A stretch of 20,144 bases of DNA from Alphaproteobacteria bacterium. GTDB lineage: Bacteria > Pseudomonadota > Alphaproteobacteria > JAAXGF01. This document shows positions 1 through 8,478 of the stretch, piece after piece (the stretch's first letter is position 1; the number at the start of each line of letters is the position of its first letter). The position numbers and the translations under genes were made by a program. Location of the stretch: contig JAAXGF010000158.1 of the NCBI GenBank assembly GCA_012267605.1, positions 1 to 20,144 of the forward strand, read 5' to 3'. Below the pieces are notes generated by a model. That model did no database searches. It saw nothing but the letters and a program-made list of their open reading frames with translations, and was not told where the DNA came from.

Positions 1-1
1 C

Positions 2-679
2 GAAGGTACCGATACGTTGGTCAACGTGGAATTCGTGCAGTTTGCCGACCAAGTAGACGCAATCAATATCATTGAACTACCCGGCGGCGGGATCGGAGAC
101 GACACCCTCAACGGTACGGCGGGGACGGACGCCATCAACGGCTTTGACGGCGCCGACAATCTCTCCGGACTGGACGGCGACGATTTTCTCCATGGCGGTA
201 ACGGCAACGACCTCGTGCGCGGCGGCGCGGACAATGACACCCTGATCGGCGGCGACGACAACGATACCTTGCTCGGTGGGCAAGGCGTGGATTTTATGAC
301 CGGCGCCGCCGGTGCCGACGTCTTCCGCTATGAATCCTTGGCCGATATCGGCATGGCAAACGATGGTCAGGTCGGCTTGCGGTCAAGCGATATGATCATC
401 GACTGGCAACCGGGAGTGGATAAGCTCGAATTTCTCGGTCCCGGCCAGTTTGGCGGAACCCCCGGTCCACTGGTAAACGGCGTGAATTTTTTCACCGTCT
501 CAGATTTCGACGGTACAAACGCACCGGTGGCACCGGGAGTTGAGTATTTCGTCTTCGACCCCAATTCAAACACGGTTTATTACGACGACGACAGCAGCCA
601 ACCCGGCTATCAGGTAGGTCCGACTGTTCAAAACGGCGCCGTTGTTTCCGCCGATGATATCGAAATTTTCGAAATTTAG
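2..679 (+). CDS. RTX repeat protein, C-terminal part (5' end outside window)
   Basis: This is the 3' end of a gene for a secreted calcium-binding RTX protein. The reading frame is open from base 2, where it already encodes EGTDTLVNVEFVQFAD, a typical RTX sentence, so the TTG at 17 is not a real start. Between about nt 88 and 320 lie tandem nonapeptide repeats of the GGxGxDxL type (HGGNGNDLV, IGGDDNDTL, LGGQGVDFM), which fold into a Ca2+-binding beta-roll. The segment after them (GADVFRYESLADI, then a DWQPGVDKLEF stretch) matches the C-terminal domain that follows the repeats in serralysin-type (M10) proteases and related proteins. The acidic and hydrophobic tail ending IEIFEI is consistent with a type I secretion signal. 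The catalytic or adhesive part lies off the window, so the enzyme class cannot be stated. The gene ends in TAG. No type I secretion genes are visible here. Confidence 0.85.
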   Translation, partial: EGTDTLVNVEFVQFADQVDAINIIELPGGGIGDDTLNGTAGTDAINGFDGADNLSGLDGDDFLHGGNGNDLVRGGADNDTLIGGDDNDTLLGGQGVDFMTGAAGADVFRYESLADIGMANDGQVGLRSSDMIIDWQPGVDKLEFLGPGQFGGTPGPLVNGVNFFTVSDFDGTNAPVAPGVEYFVFDPNSNTVYYDDDSSQPGYQVGPTVQNGAVVSADDIEIFEI

Positions 680-743
680 TTGGCCCTGGGTTCGGTGGTA
701 TTCATTCCCAGCCCATCGTTCACCCGTATTTTAATAAAGTTTC

Positions 744-774
744 TTGCGTATAAGTAAATAATACACCATATACT
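744..774 (+). promoter_or_regulatory. Candidate promoter before the Sel1 gene
   Basis: The 181-base gap between the RTX gene and the Sel1 gene contains a markedly AT-rich patch at about 730-815. Within it a TTGCGT (744-749) and a TATACT (769-774) resemble -35 and -10 boxes. Their 19-base spacer is longer than ideal, so this is only a candidate. No hairpin followed by a T-run was found after the RTX stop. Confidence 0.2.
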
Positions 775-860
775 CTAGTGATGAAATTTAGTTTGCTACC
801 GGAAATAGAAAATTAACATTTTCACGCATAATTGGGCTTAGACCGCAAGGTGATGGCCCC

Positions 861-1430
861 ATGAAGAAGCTCTTTTATATTAATTTTTATGTAATTGTGA
901 CGTTTTGTCTTACGGGGCCCACCCTTGCGGACACTGATCACGGCGTCAATTTGTATTTCAAGGAGGACTACGCCGCAGCGCTCGCGGAATTCAGCGAATG
1001 TGCCGCGAATGGTGATGCCGACGCACAATACTGGCTCGGTTTGATGCACGAATCGGGTACCGGCGTTGAACAGGACTATTTGGAGGCACGGAAATGGTAC
1101 GAGCGTGCCGCGGACCAAGGCGAGGTGGGCGCGCAGTTGCAATTAGCGGAGTTGTACTTTTCCGGCCATGGTACGGAGAAAAATTACGTGCTGGCGCACA
1201 TGTGGTTCGATATTGCTGCCAAGCAAGGCCTAAAGTTCGCATCGCGAAGCCGGGAACGCGTAGCCCTCGGCATGATCGAGAGTGATATCATCCGAGCACG
1301 GCAAATGGCGGGCGCATGGCGACCAAGGATGTCCGGCTATGCAGCAGAGGACGCCTATGCCCGTGCGCGAGAGGCGATGAACAATCCCTTTAGCCTTTGG
1401 TCGCTGGAAACCCTATTCTCGGGAGATTGA
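861..1430 (+). CDS. Exported Sel1-repeat protein
   Basis: This 189-residue protein has an N-terminal signal peptide (residues 1-23, hydrophobic core, TLA before the likely cut). At about residues 53-88 and 89-124 it has two Sel1-like repeats, shown by AQYWLGLMHESGTGV, EARKWYERAADQG, AQLQLAELYFSGHG and AHMWFDIAAKQG. Sel1 repeats are TPR-like helical hairpins that act as protein-interaction scaffolds; family members serve in varied envelope and signalling roles. The C-terminal 65 residues are charged and hold no repeat that I recognise. The ATG at 861 is preceded by AAGGTGAT at a usable distance and begins a good signal peptide, so the start is well supported. The next gene follows in the same direction after about 120 bases. 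The specific partner is unknown. Confidence 0.8.
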   Translation: MKKLFYINFYVIVTFCLTGPTLADTDHGVNLYFKEDYAAALAEFSECAANGDADAQYWLGLMHESGTGVEQDYLEARKWYERAADQGEVGAQLQLAELYFSGHGTEKNYVLAHMWFDIAAKQGLKFASRSRERVALGMIESDIIRARQMAGAWRPRMSGYAAEDAYARAREAMNNPFSLWSLETLFSGD

Positions 1431-1551
1431 AGCGAGGTTTCTGACGAGACATCGGAATCTCCGCACCCTAAACCCGGGTTCGGGTGAGGATTGAATCCGT
1501 TCTCCAATTCGCCTAGGTTGCGTTGCGTCATCCCAGCGAGTGAAGGCTGTT

Positions 1552-2130
1552 ATGCGAAGATCTCCGGCTGGTTTCTTGGGAGAGTTCGCCCTGGTTATCA
1601 TGTTGGCCACGCAGCCGGCGTACGCTGACGATTTCACCGACGTTATCGACGAGGCCCTGGAGGCATATTCGGATGGCGATCTGGCCGGTGCCAGGAACAG
1701 CCTTGATTATGCGCGCCAGCTCCTTGATCAGAAGAAAACCAGCACCCTGAAGTCATTCTTTCCTGCGCCGCTTCCTGGTTGGAAGGTCCAGGAGACGCGC
1801 GGCGATCGGGCCGGCGCGGTGGCGATGCTTGGCGGGGCATACGCCGGCGCCCATTACTCTGACGGGTCGCAGGAGGTCGAGATTTCGCTGATCGCCGACA
1901 CGCCGATGATGCAGCAGCTGGACATGATAATGTCGCATCCGCTATTAGGGCAGCCCGGTGCCAGGATGATTCGCATTCAACGGCAAAACGGCTATGTGAC
2001 CAGTGACTCGAAGGTGATATTTCTCGTGAACAACCGCTACCTTGTTACCTTCGAGGGAAATGCCGACGAGGACACGAAGATCGCTTACGCTGAGAGCTTC
2101 GACTTCCAGGGTTTGGCCAACGCACCGTGA
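1552..2130 (+). CDS. Exported protein of unknown function
   Basis: I do not recognise this protein as a named family. The reading frame extends back to a GTG at 1540, but the ATG at 1552 is preferred because GTGAAGG lies just upstream as a ribosome binding site and the protein then begins with a compact signal peptide (MRRSPAGFLGEFALVIML, cut after AYA near residue 26). The mature part starts with an amphipathic helical region (EALEAYSDGDLAGARNSLDYA), reminiscent of one TPR-like hairpin. A predicted alpha/beta domain follows, with SFFPAPLPGWKV, HYSDGSQEVEISLIAD and NNRYLVTFEGNAD. No catalytic motif, cysteine pair or membrane segment was seen in the mature part. Together with the Sel1 gene upstream this could form a two-gene envelope unit. 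It converges on the broken peptidase gene, with only 13 bases between the two stops. Confidence 0.7.
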   Translation: MRRSPAGFLGEFALVIMLATQPAYADDFTDVIDEALEAYSDGDLAGARNSLDYARQLLDQKKTSTLKSFFPAPLPGWKVQETRGDRAGAVAMLGGAYAGAHYSDGSQEVEISLIADTPMMQQLDMIMSHPLLGQPGARMIRIQRQNGYVTSDSKVIFLVNNRYLVTFEGNADEDTKIAYAESFDFQGLANAP

Positions 2131-2143
2131 GTTGTCACCCCGG

Positions 2144-5102
2144 CTATTCGCGAGACGCGGGGGTAATCTCCACGGATATACGTTCGCCGCCGCGTTCGAC
2201 AACCATCCGGGCGGGCTCACCGATTTTCAGTGCATCAAGTGCGTAACTGTAGTCGTGAATGGTTTCGATCTCGCGGCCAGTGAGTTCGACAATTATGTCG
2301 CCGCCTTCGATACCGGCGGCCTCCGCCGGCCCGCCCTTGACCACTCCGGGTAGTCGCACGCCGGTAACACCTTCGGCCACGTAATCGGGTACCGTGCCGA
2401 GATAGACACGGGAAGTGCGCCGGGGGCGGTTGACCGGCGCGTCCTCGGCCCGGATATAGTCGGGCGGTTCCGCGCGCAGCGCCAAGGCGCGGGTCAATAA
2501 TCCCATTAGTCGGGCAATCTTGGCGGCGTCCGGATAGTTAAGTTTGTCCGCGGTATCACGCGGCGTGTGGTAATCGGGGTGAGCGCCGGTAAAGGCGTTC
2601 AGAATGGGAACGCCCCGCAGGTAAAACACGGTTGCGTCGGTCGGAAGATAGCTTGAGGTAACTGGCGTGATCGCGAGGCCCACGGGCGCGTTGCGGCGCT
2701 CAATTTCGCTCCGCCAAATCGAACTTCAGCCAAGCCCCTGTAAAGCTACAGACGTATCGAGCCTGCCAATCATGTCCATGTTGAGATAAGCAATCACGCC
2801 AGGCCGCAGGGAGGCCGGCGTATCTCCGCCGGCACCTAGGGCGCGCACGAAGTGGGTAGAACCCAACATCCCCAGTTCCTCTCCTGACCAGGCGGCGAAG
2901 AGAATGTCGTGAACCGGTTGGAACTTACCACGCCGCTGTTGATCCACCAAATACTCGGCGGTTTCGATGAGCGCGGCGACGCCCGAGGCATTGTCGTCGG
3001 CACCAAAGTGGATGCGACCGGCCTCGTCCGCGCGGGCCAGGGAATCGCCGCCGATTCCGTAGCCGAGATGATCGAGATGCGCGCCCACGATCACTGTCGT
3101 GTCCTTGGGCTCGGACCCGGCCATGAGGCGGCCAAGCACGTTGCGGCCGCGTCGTTTTTCTTGGGCGGTGTCGATGTTCGCCGCCAAGGTCAAACCGGGA
3201 ATGGTAAAACCGGGCACTGCATCACCTCGGTCAAGCGCGTTCTGAAGATCAGCCAATGATTTTCCCGCAGGTGCCAGAAGATCCTCGGCGAAGTCGTCGC
3301 CGACTGTAATTCCGGCGACGTTCGCTGCCGCCGTCCCAGGCCCCGCCAGCAAAGGTACGAGCTGTTCGTCAACTCGTGAGTTGGGACCACTGACGACGAT
3401 CACGCCGAGCGCGCCTCGATCGCGGGCGGCTATGGCCTTAAAGCGGAGGTTAGCGTACCGGAAGGTGCTGGCGGATTTCTTGCGATATGTCTTCCGGCAG
3501 ATAGCGCAGTACCAGGACCCATTTGCCTCTGACATCCAAATCGCCGTACGAATCATACGCCGCTATTCCTTCGGATTCGGGAGCGACGATGCCATAGCCC
3601 GCGAAAACGACTTCCGTCTCGTCGACCGCACCGACCCGCGAAAACGCCAAGGGACGCCAATCCTGGTTGAGTACTGATGCATTGGTGCGGCCGGTGCCGC
3701 CAAGTAGAAGCCGATTGTCTGTGCCCAAACGGGCGCCGGCGGTAAATTCAAACTCCTGGAAATAGCCGGATTCCAACGGCGCCAAACCGACGGCGGCGAA
3801 GGCATCGGCCACGTACGCAGTAGCCAGGCGCTCGCCTTCGGTTCCCGTCAGTCGCCCAGCCATCGGCTCCGACGCCAAATTCGTCACATGGGCCTTAATG
3901 TCGCGGGGGGAGATTTCGGCCTCGGTAGCTGCCACCGCAACCCCTGATTCAGTCGTATCATCCAAACCCGTGCCCGAGACCAATCCAAGTAAGGCCATAG
4001 CCCGGTCGTGATGCCAATCAGCAAGAAAAATTTGCGCCGATTTATCGGCCGTGCGTGAACTCGTCCACGAAAGAGTCCGACCATCGGGAGAAAACGTAGG
4101 CAGCCCATCGAAACCCTCGGTGTCTGTGACACGTACTGGTTCCGACCGCCCATCCGCATCGACTAGATAGAGTTCGAAATTGGCGAAACCTTGGAGATTG
4201 GTCGCGAAGATGGCATACGCGCCGGAGGGATGAAAGAAAGGCGCCCATGACATCACGCCGAGCCGGGTAAGCTGTTTTTCTCCACCGCCTTCGGTGTCCA
4301 TGGTGAATACCTCTGCCGTCACTCCGTCCTCCGAAAAACGCCGCCAAATAATCTTCTTGCCATCAGCGCTGAAGAACGGCCCGCCGTCGTAACCCCGCGC
4401 CGTGGTCAGCCGCTGCAGTTCACTGCCGTCGGCGCGCATCAGATAGATATCCATCATGAAGGATTTATCGGTCTCGAAGAGTTTCTCGTCTTCGGTCGAA
4501 AGAGGTTCCGAATAGGCATGCCGGTTCGAGGCAAAGGCGATCCATTCACCGTCGGGTGACCATGAACCCTCCGCGTCGTAACCTAGCGCGTTCGTCAAGT
4601 TGTGGGGCATTCCCCCAGAAACAGCTGAATCGAAAATGTCGTAGTGCTCGTCAAAGCTCCACGAATAGCGCCGCGCCTTGCCAGCGGCGCGCAACGCCAA
4701 TTCCTCCTCCTGCTTGTCCAGCGCCGCGGGGTCCTCATGAGTCGACGCGTATAGAACCCGTTCTCCATTCGGATGGATCCAGGCGCATGTGGTTTTTCCT
4801 GTGCCGGGCGAGATACGCTGCGTGTCGCCTGTCTCAAGGTCAAGAAGATAAATTTGATAAAACGGATTTCCCGGTTCGCGTTCGCTTTGGAACACGATTT
4901 GTGCGCCGTCGCTGCTGAAATAGCCTTCGCCCGAGCGTCGCCCGTCAAATGTTAGTTGACGAATGTTCGACAGCAGCTGCGCCTCGTTTGCAACCGCCGG
5001 CGCGTGGGCCCATACCAAGACGGCGCAGACAATGGCCGAGCCGTACGCTGCCGTTCCCCACCATGCGACCACGTGCCATAGCGACTTAGCTGCGCCCCTC
5101 AC
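2144..5102 (-). pseudogene. TolB-propeller / M28 peptidase / PDZ protein, disrupted by frameshift and nonsense codon
   Basis: Read from 5102 downwards, this encodes an exported protein of about 986 residues. It has a signal peptide (ending APAVANE), then a TolB/PD40 beta-propeller with repeats such as GSWSPDGEWIAFASNR and LPTFSPDGRTLSWTSSR. An M28-type zinc aminopeptidase with an inserted PA-type lid follows, and then a C-terminal PDZ domain. The M28 metal ligands are all encoded: HLDHLG, GADDNASG, SGEELG, NMDMIG and HPDYHTPRDT. Two lesions break it. Near 3458-3465 one extra base shifts the frame after EDISQEIRQ, and reading resumes as RYANLRFKA. At 2726-2728 an in-frame TGA sits where the family usually has Ser in GLGSS; reading continues in the same frame as SSIWRSEIERRN. 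The gap-free span is 986 codons plus one base, as expected for a single insertion. The GTG start overlaps the upstream stop by four bases (GTGA). Sequencing error is the main alternative. Confidence 0.85.
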
Positions 5103-6022
5103 TGCGGCAAAGTCCTGGCTACTCGAAAGCCGCTAACCTTATCTCGAACATCCTGGTCGTCGCGGATACGCAAGGCGGCGCGAACGTGGTCGGGCTCGCT
5201 ATTCCAGGCCCCACCGCGCATTACCCGGAAATAGCAGTCGCCCGTGTCAGCGATGATACCCTCGCAGGTATCGTGCCAACATCCGTCGACCCATTCCCAA
5301 ACATTTCCCAGTATGTCGTGGACGCCAAACCCGTTGGGCTGGAAACTGCCAACAGGAGCGGTATGCGCAAAGCCGTCGTCGCAATCGTGGTGATCATATG
5401 CCATGCCAATCGATTCCTTGGTTGTACGGTCGAAAACAGCGGCAAAAGAACAGGCGTCGTAGGCTTCGTCTCCCCAGAAGCGAGTGGCAGTGGTGCCAGC
5501 GCGCGCCACATATTCCCACTCCTGCTCGCTGGGAATTCGATAATCTGCACCGGTTTCTCGGCTCAACCAGCCGGCGTAGGCCACCGCGTCTAGCCAGCTG
5601 ACGTTGATAACCGGCCTGTCTCCATCGCCCCACCCCTCGTCATTGGGTTCATATTTGCAGCCGCCGCAGTCCACGCAAGCACCCCACTGATCAAAAGTGA
5701 CCTCATGGACACCGATCGCGAAGGGTTCCTCGATTGTTACCAGATGTTCCTCGCATTCAAACTTGTAGCGCCCCACCTCATCCTTGGGCGATCCCATGGT
5801 GAACTTGCCCGGGGGTATCACTACCATTTGTGGACAATGGTCGCACTCGCGGAACACGGAACCAGGCTCGTCTGGCACGTCAATCGGCTTTTTATCAAAA
5901 AACGGGAATTGCGCGATGCGAATTGGTGCATCTTGGGCGCTTGCTTCCAGGTTCTCGCCGACAGCGAAATAAAGCGGAAAGCAATTCACAAACAATGCGA
6001 GGGGTAACCTTAGAAACCGCAT
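5099..6022 (-). CDS. Exported SUMF1/FGE-sulfatase-domain protein lacking the catalytic cysteine pair
   Basis: The 307-residue product has an N-terminal signal sequence (about residues 1-29). From about residue 60 to the end it carries a SUMF1 (formylglycine-generating-enzyme type) domain: CPQMVVIPPGKFTMGSP, HEVTFDQWGACV, RPVINVSWLDAVAYAGWL, YRIPSEQEWEYVARAG, ILGNVWEWVDGCW and RVMRGGAWNSEPDHVRAALR, ending GFRVART. In true FGE the segment after RGG(S/A)W contains a redox-active CxxxxC pair; here it reads NSEPDHV, so sulfatase activation is not expected. The protein is nevertheless cysteine-rich (CDHC, CVDCGGC, CWHDTC), suggesting disulfides in the periplasm. It starts 45 bases after pqqE and its TGA overlaps the GTG of the peptidase gene, so the last two genes of the block are probably translationally coupled. 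The substrate is unknown. Confidence 0.85.
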   Translation of the reverse strand: MRFLRLPLALFVNCFPLYFAVGENLEASAQDAPIRIAQFPFFDKKPIDVPDEPGSVFRECDHCPQMVVIPPGKFTMGSPKDEVGRYKFECEEHLVTIEEPFAIGVHEVTFDQWGACVDCGGCKYEPNDEGWGDGDRPVINVSWLDAVAYAGWLSRETGADYRIPSEQEWEYVARAGTTATRFWGDEAYDACSFAAVFDRTTKESIGMAYDHHDCDDGFAHTAPVGSFQPNGFGVHDILGNVWEWVDGCWHDTCEGIIADTGDCYFRVMRGGAWNSEPDHVRAALRIRDDQDVRDKVSGFRVARTLPQ

Positions 6023-6067
6023 GGCCGTAGAAACTTCGTCGGGATAATTTGATCTGGGCCACGCATT

Positions 6068-7171
6068 CTAATCAGGCTTGCGTGCCATGAAAACCTCGCG
6101 GCGGTAGCGGAACGCCGGTGGCGGCGCCTTGGACTCGCAATCCGCGCGGGCGCGGATTTCTGCGTTGTATGGCGAAAGAGAACAAACTGGATCGGCGTTG
6201 TTTGCGTTGCCTGTCAAAGCAAACGCCTGACAGCGACACCCGCCCCAATCCACTTTCCGGTTGGCGCAACCACGGCACGGTGTCCTCATCCAGGCGGTTC
6301 CGCGAAATCGCTGGAAGGCGTCGCTATTGCGCCAAATGTCGGCCAATGGCCGGTGACCAATCGTTTCAAATTGAAGTCCCGGCAAGCTCTCCGCGGCGTG
6401 ACAAGGTAGGACCTTACCGGCGGGTGTCACCGCGATGAAGCGGCGCCCCCAGCCGCCCATGCACGGTTTGGGGCGCTCGGCATGGTAATCGGGAACCACA
6501 TGATCGATTTCCATTTTTCCCTTCAGCCGAACCCTTGCCATCGCGACGATATCCACGGCAGAGGCGAGTTGGTCAGCATTGGGCATCAAGGCCGCGCGGT
6601 TTTCCAGGGCCCAGCCATGGTACTGGGCATGGGCAACCTCAAGCCGGTCGGCACCGAGATTCAGTGCCAGCTCAATAATGTCCTCTAGATGGGCGAGATT
6701 CTGCCTGTGGACGACCACATTGACCGTCAGTGCGACACCGAGTTGCCGAAACCGTTCGGCGACCCGAAGTTTGCGAACGAAACACCCCTCGAGACCCGCG
6801 ATTCGGTCGGCGTTTCGCAATTCGGCATCCTGAAAACTAAGCTGTACATGGTCGAGCCCAGCCGACCCGAGCCGCGCAACGCGCGATTCGCCGAGCCCAA
6901 TACCCGAAGTGATCAAGTTGGTATACAGCCCGATGTCGGCCGCGTGCGCGACAAGTTCCTCAAGGTCGGCGCGCGCGGCAGGTTCACCACCGGAGAAATG
7001 CACGTGGAGCACGCCGAGATCGACCGCTTCGTCTAGAAGCCGCCGCCACGCCACACCCGGCAACTCGTCATGCTTTCGCGTCAAGTTCATGGGATTGGAA
7101 CAGTAGGGGCAGCGTAACGGGCAGCGATGGGTCAGCTCAGCCAATAGGGCCATAGGCCGGGCCAACGTCAT
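6068..7171 (-). CDS. pqqE: PqqA peptide cyclase, radical SAM
   Basis: PqqE uses S-adenosylmethionine and iron-sulfur clusters to form the carbon-carbon bond between the Glu and Tyr side chains of PqqA, the first step of pyrroloquinoline quinone synthesis. The radical SAM cluster motif CPLRCPYC is at residues 17-24, and HFSGGEP is the SAM-contacting motif. A SPASM region with auxiliary cluster cysteines occupies the C-terminal third: KPCMGGWG, GKVLPCHAA, CRGCANRKVDWGGCRCQAF and a later PVC. The length of 367 residues is normal for the family. Its ATG overlaps the pqqD stop as ATGA (7168-7171), consistent with coupled translation and with the PqqD-PqqE partnership. The reading frame is intact and ends in TAG, which shows that TAG terminates translation in this genome. 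Confidence 0.95.
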   Translation of the reverse strand: MTLARPMALLAELTHRCPLRCPYCSNPMNLTRKHDELPGVAWRRLLDEAVDLGVLHVHFSGGEPAARADLEELVAHAADIGLYTNLITSGIGLGESRVARLGSAGLDHVQLSFQDAELRNADRIAGLEGCFVRKLRVAERFRQLGVALTVNVVVHRQNLAHLEDIIELALNLGADRLEVAHAQYHGWALENRAALMPNADQLASAVDIVAMARVRLKGKMEIDHVVPDYHAERPKPCMGGWGRRFIAVTPAGKVLPCHAAESLPGLQFETIGHRPLADIWRNSDAFQRFRGTAWMRTPCRGCANRKVDWGGCRCQAFALTGNANNADPVCSLSPYNAEIRARADCESKAPPPAFRYRREVFMARKPD

Positions 7172-7449
7172 GGCTCGATGAATCCCTTGTCAGCTAATCC
7201 CTGTAAAAGCTCTTTAACCTCACTGCGGATATCCGACGAGGGCACCGAATAAGCGCCGGCGAGCTGATCGGCGATCGCGGCCACCGAAGTTTCCCCGTCG
7301 CACCGGCGCAAGATATCTGCGGCCGACCCGTTGGGCAGCAACACGCGCTCGGGCACGAGCAGCACCCAACGTTCGCGAACCGAATCGAACCGCAGTTTCA
7401 CGTGATGCGGTAAGCGGGGCCGCGACGTTTCCGCGACGCGCCATGTCAT
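7168..7449 (-). CDS. pqqD: PqqA-binding chaperone
   Basis: PqqD binds the PqqA peptide and presents it to the radical SAM enzyme PqqE. The 93-residue product shows the family pattern RPRLPHHVKLRFDSVRERW, then LLVPERVLLPNGSAADILRR, then CDGETSVAAIADQLAGAY and a C-terminal DVKELL-like helix (EVKELLQGLADKGFIEP). The frame is open further upstream to 7545, but the start at 7449 is preferred because its ATG overlaps the pqqC TGA as ATGA (7446-7449) and the family homology begins right after it. It is similarly overlapped with pqqE at the other end. The gene is intact. Confidence 0.95.
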   Translation of the reverse strand: MTWRVAETSRPRLPHHVKLRFDSVRERWVLLVPERVLLPNGSAADILRRCDGETSVAAIADQLAGAYSVPSSDIRSEVKELLQGLADKGFIEP

Positions 7450-8186
7450 GGCGGAGTTTGTGGCATGAAGGCCCCCGGGGGGACCTGACCGGGCATAACG
7501 TAAGCGTAATACAGAGCATCGAGCATCGCCCAAAGAACGCTGCACTTGAAGCGCAGAGCCGCGACGACCGCATCTTGGCAGTTTCGCGTCTTTGCGTACC
7601 GTTTGACATAGGCCAATGCGAAGGCCGCGTCACGCCGTGCCTGGGGTGGCCGAGCTTCAAAGTACGCCAGTGACTCGGGTGGCACGAAAGCATAGTGGGC
7701 CAGCATCCCGCTTACCCGTTGGGAAATGATTTCCGGAGCGAATAGTTCGGTCAATGACGATGCTACCGCCTCGACGAGTGGCCGTTCGCGCACAAAGCGA
7801 ACGTAGGCATCCACTGCGAACCGAGTCGCTGGCAAAACAGCCCCTGCCGACGTCACCAGGTCCCGATCCAAGTCCAGACCGTCGGTTAGAGCCAGCCAAC
7901 GTTCGTATCCACCTATTTCGCCCAGGTCGCCGTCGTGGTCGGCAAGCCGCCGGCGCCAGGCGCGGCGGAATTCAGGGTCCTCGGAACGCGCAATCAGCGT
8001 CGCGTCCTTAACGGGAATTTGCGACTGGTAATAAGCTCGGTTGAGCGCCCAGGCCTGAACCTGAAACAGGTCCAACCGGCCGCCGTGAAGAAGCTGATGA
8101 AATGGATGGCGGTGATGATATTCCTCGGCCCCGACCGCGCGCAGCCGCTTCTCAAGCTCCGTGCCGCTCCAAGCCCTGGTGGCCAC
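7446..8186 (-). CDS. pqqC: Pyrroloquinoline-quinone synthase
   Basis: PqqC is a cofactor-less oxidase that performs the final ring closure and multi-electron oxidation giving PQQ. The 246-residue product matches the family along its whole length: AEEYHHRHPFHQLLHGG near the start, VQAWALNRAYYQSQIPVKDA, GEIGGYERWLALTDGLDL, SLTELFAPEIISQRVSGML, and KCSVLWAMLDALYYAYV near the end. The start is GTG at 8186. It has a good ribosome binding site GGAGG (8195-8199 on the complement), and the pqqA frame runs over both. The stop overlaps pqqD (ATGA). It follows pqqA directly; the usual pqqB is not between them. Confidence 0.95.
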   Translation of the reverse strand: MATRAWSGTELEKRLRAVGAEEYHHRHPFHQLLHGGRLDLFQVQAWALNRAYYQSQIPVKDATLIARSEDPEFRRAWRRRLADHDGDLGEIGGYERWLALTDGLDLDRDLVTSAGAVLPATRFAVDAYVRFVRERPLVEAVASSLTELFAPEIISQRVSGMLAHYAFVPPESLAYFEARPPQARRDAAFALAYVKRYAKTRNCQDAVVAALRFKCSVLWAMLDALYYAYVMPGQVPPGAFMPQTPP

Positions 8187-8340
8187 GCCTCCGTCCTCCC
8201 AACTCCGGTGCCGAATCTCGGGCAGCCTCGCGTATTGCCGAATACCCGTCGGGCGCGAGCTCTGCGCAAGCGTAGGCGTTAATCTCCATGCCCACCTCGA
8301 TTTCGCGTATCTCGGGCTTTGTCCATTTGGTTGTTTTCAT
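8152..8340 (-). CDS. pqqA: PQQ precursor peptide with an unusual C-terminal extension
   Basis: PqqA is the ribosomal peptide whose Glu and Tyr become the PQQ skeleton. Residues 1-28 are a canonical precursor: a charged leader (KWTKPEIREIEV) followed by GMEINAYACAEL, containing the ExxxY pair that PqqE joins. The known peptides usually end soon after this point at about 23-39 residues. Here there is no stop; the frame continues for 34 more residues, rich in Arg, Gly and Ala, to a TGA at 8152, giving 62 residues and overlapping the start of pqqC by 35 bases. The other two frames also lack a stop across the roughly 70 bases after the core, so a simple lost stop by indel is not obvious. The start ATG has GAGGAT upstream. 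The core identification is secure; whether the whole tail is made is not. Confidence 0.88.
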   Translation of the reverse strand: MKTTKWTKPEIREIEVGMEINAYACAELAPDGYSAIREAARDSAPELGGRRRGHQGLERHGA

Positions 8341-8478
8341 GGCTCGATCCTCGACGGTCAACCAACGGCTTTCTTGATATCGTAGCCGCAAATGTCAATC
8401 TAGCATATGACCGTGAAGTGACGCCATCCTGATCGATATACTCGACACGAAGAAGGGACGGATCGACCGACAGAGTGA
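8341..8478 (-). promoter_or_regulatory. pqqA upstream region with a consensus -35 box
   Basis: This 138-base gap separates the ABC permease stop from pqqA and is the largest break inside the minus-strand block, so it is the natural place for a pqq promoter. It holds a perfect TTGACA on the complement (8398 down to 8393). No good -10 box lies at the right distance; the nearest, TATCAA, is only 13 bases away. The promoter call is therefore weak. The ribosome binding site of pqqA (GAGGAT) is at its end. Confidence 0.25.

Noticed and set aside
680..720. Possible terminator after the RTX gene (CTGGG and CCCAG)
   Set aside because: The stem is only five bases with a long loop and no T-run follows.
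2726..2728. TGA in the M28 gene as a selenocysteine codon
   Set aside because: The family has Ser, not Cys, at this place, the residue is not a metal ligand, and the same gene also carries a frameshift.
8279..8478. Coding-like stretch on the minus strand between the ABC permease and pqqA
   Set aside because: The frame reads smoothly in part (SLLRVEYIDQDGVTSRSYA), but it has no start codon of its own with a ribosome binding site, overlaps pqqA, and matches no family I know.
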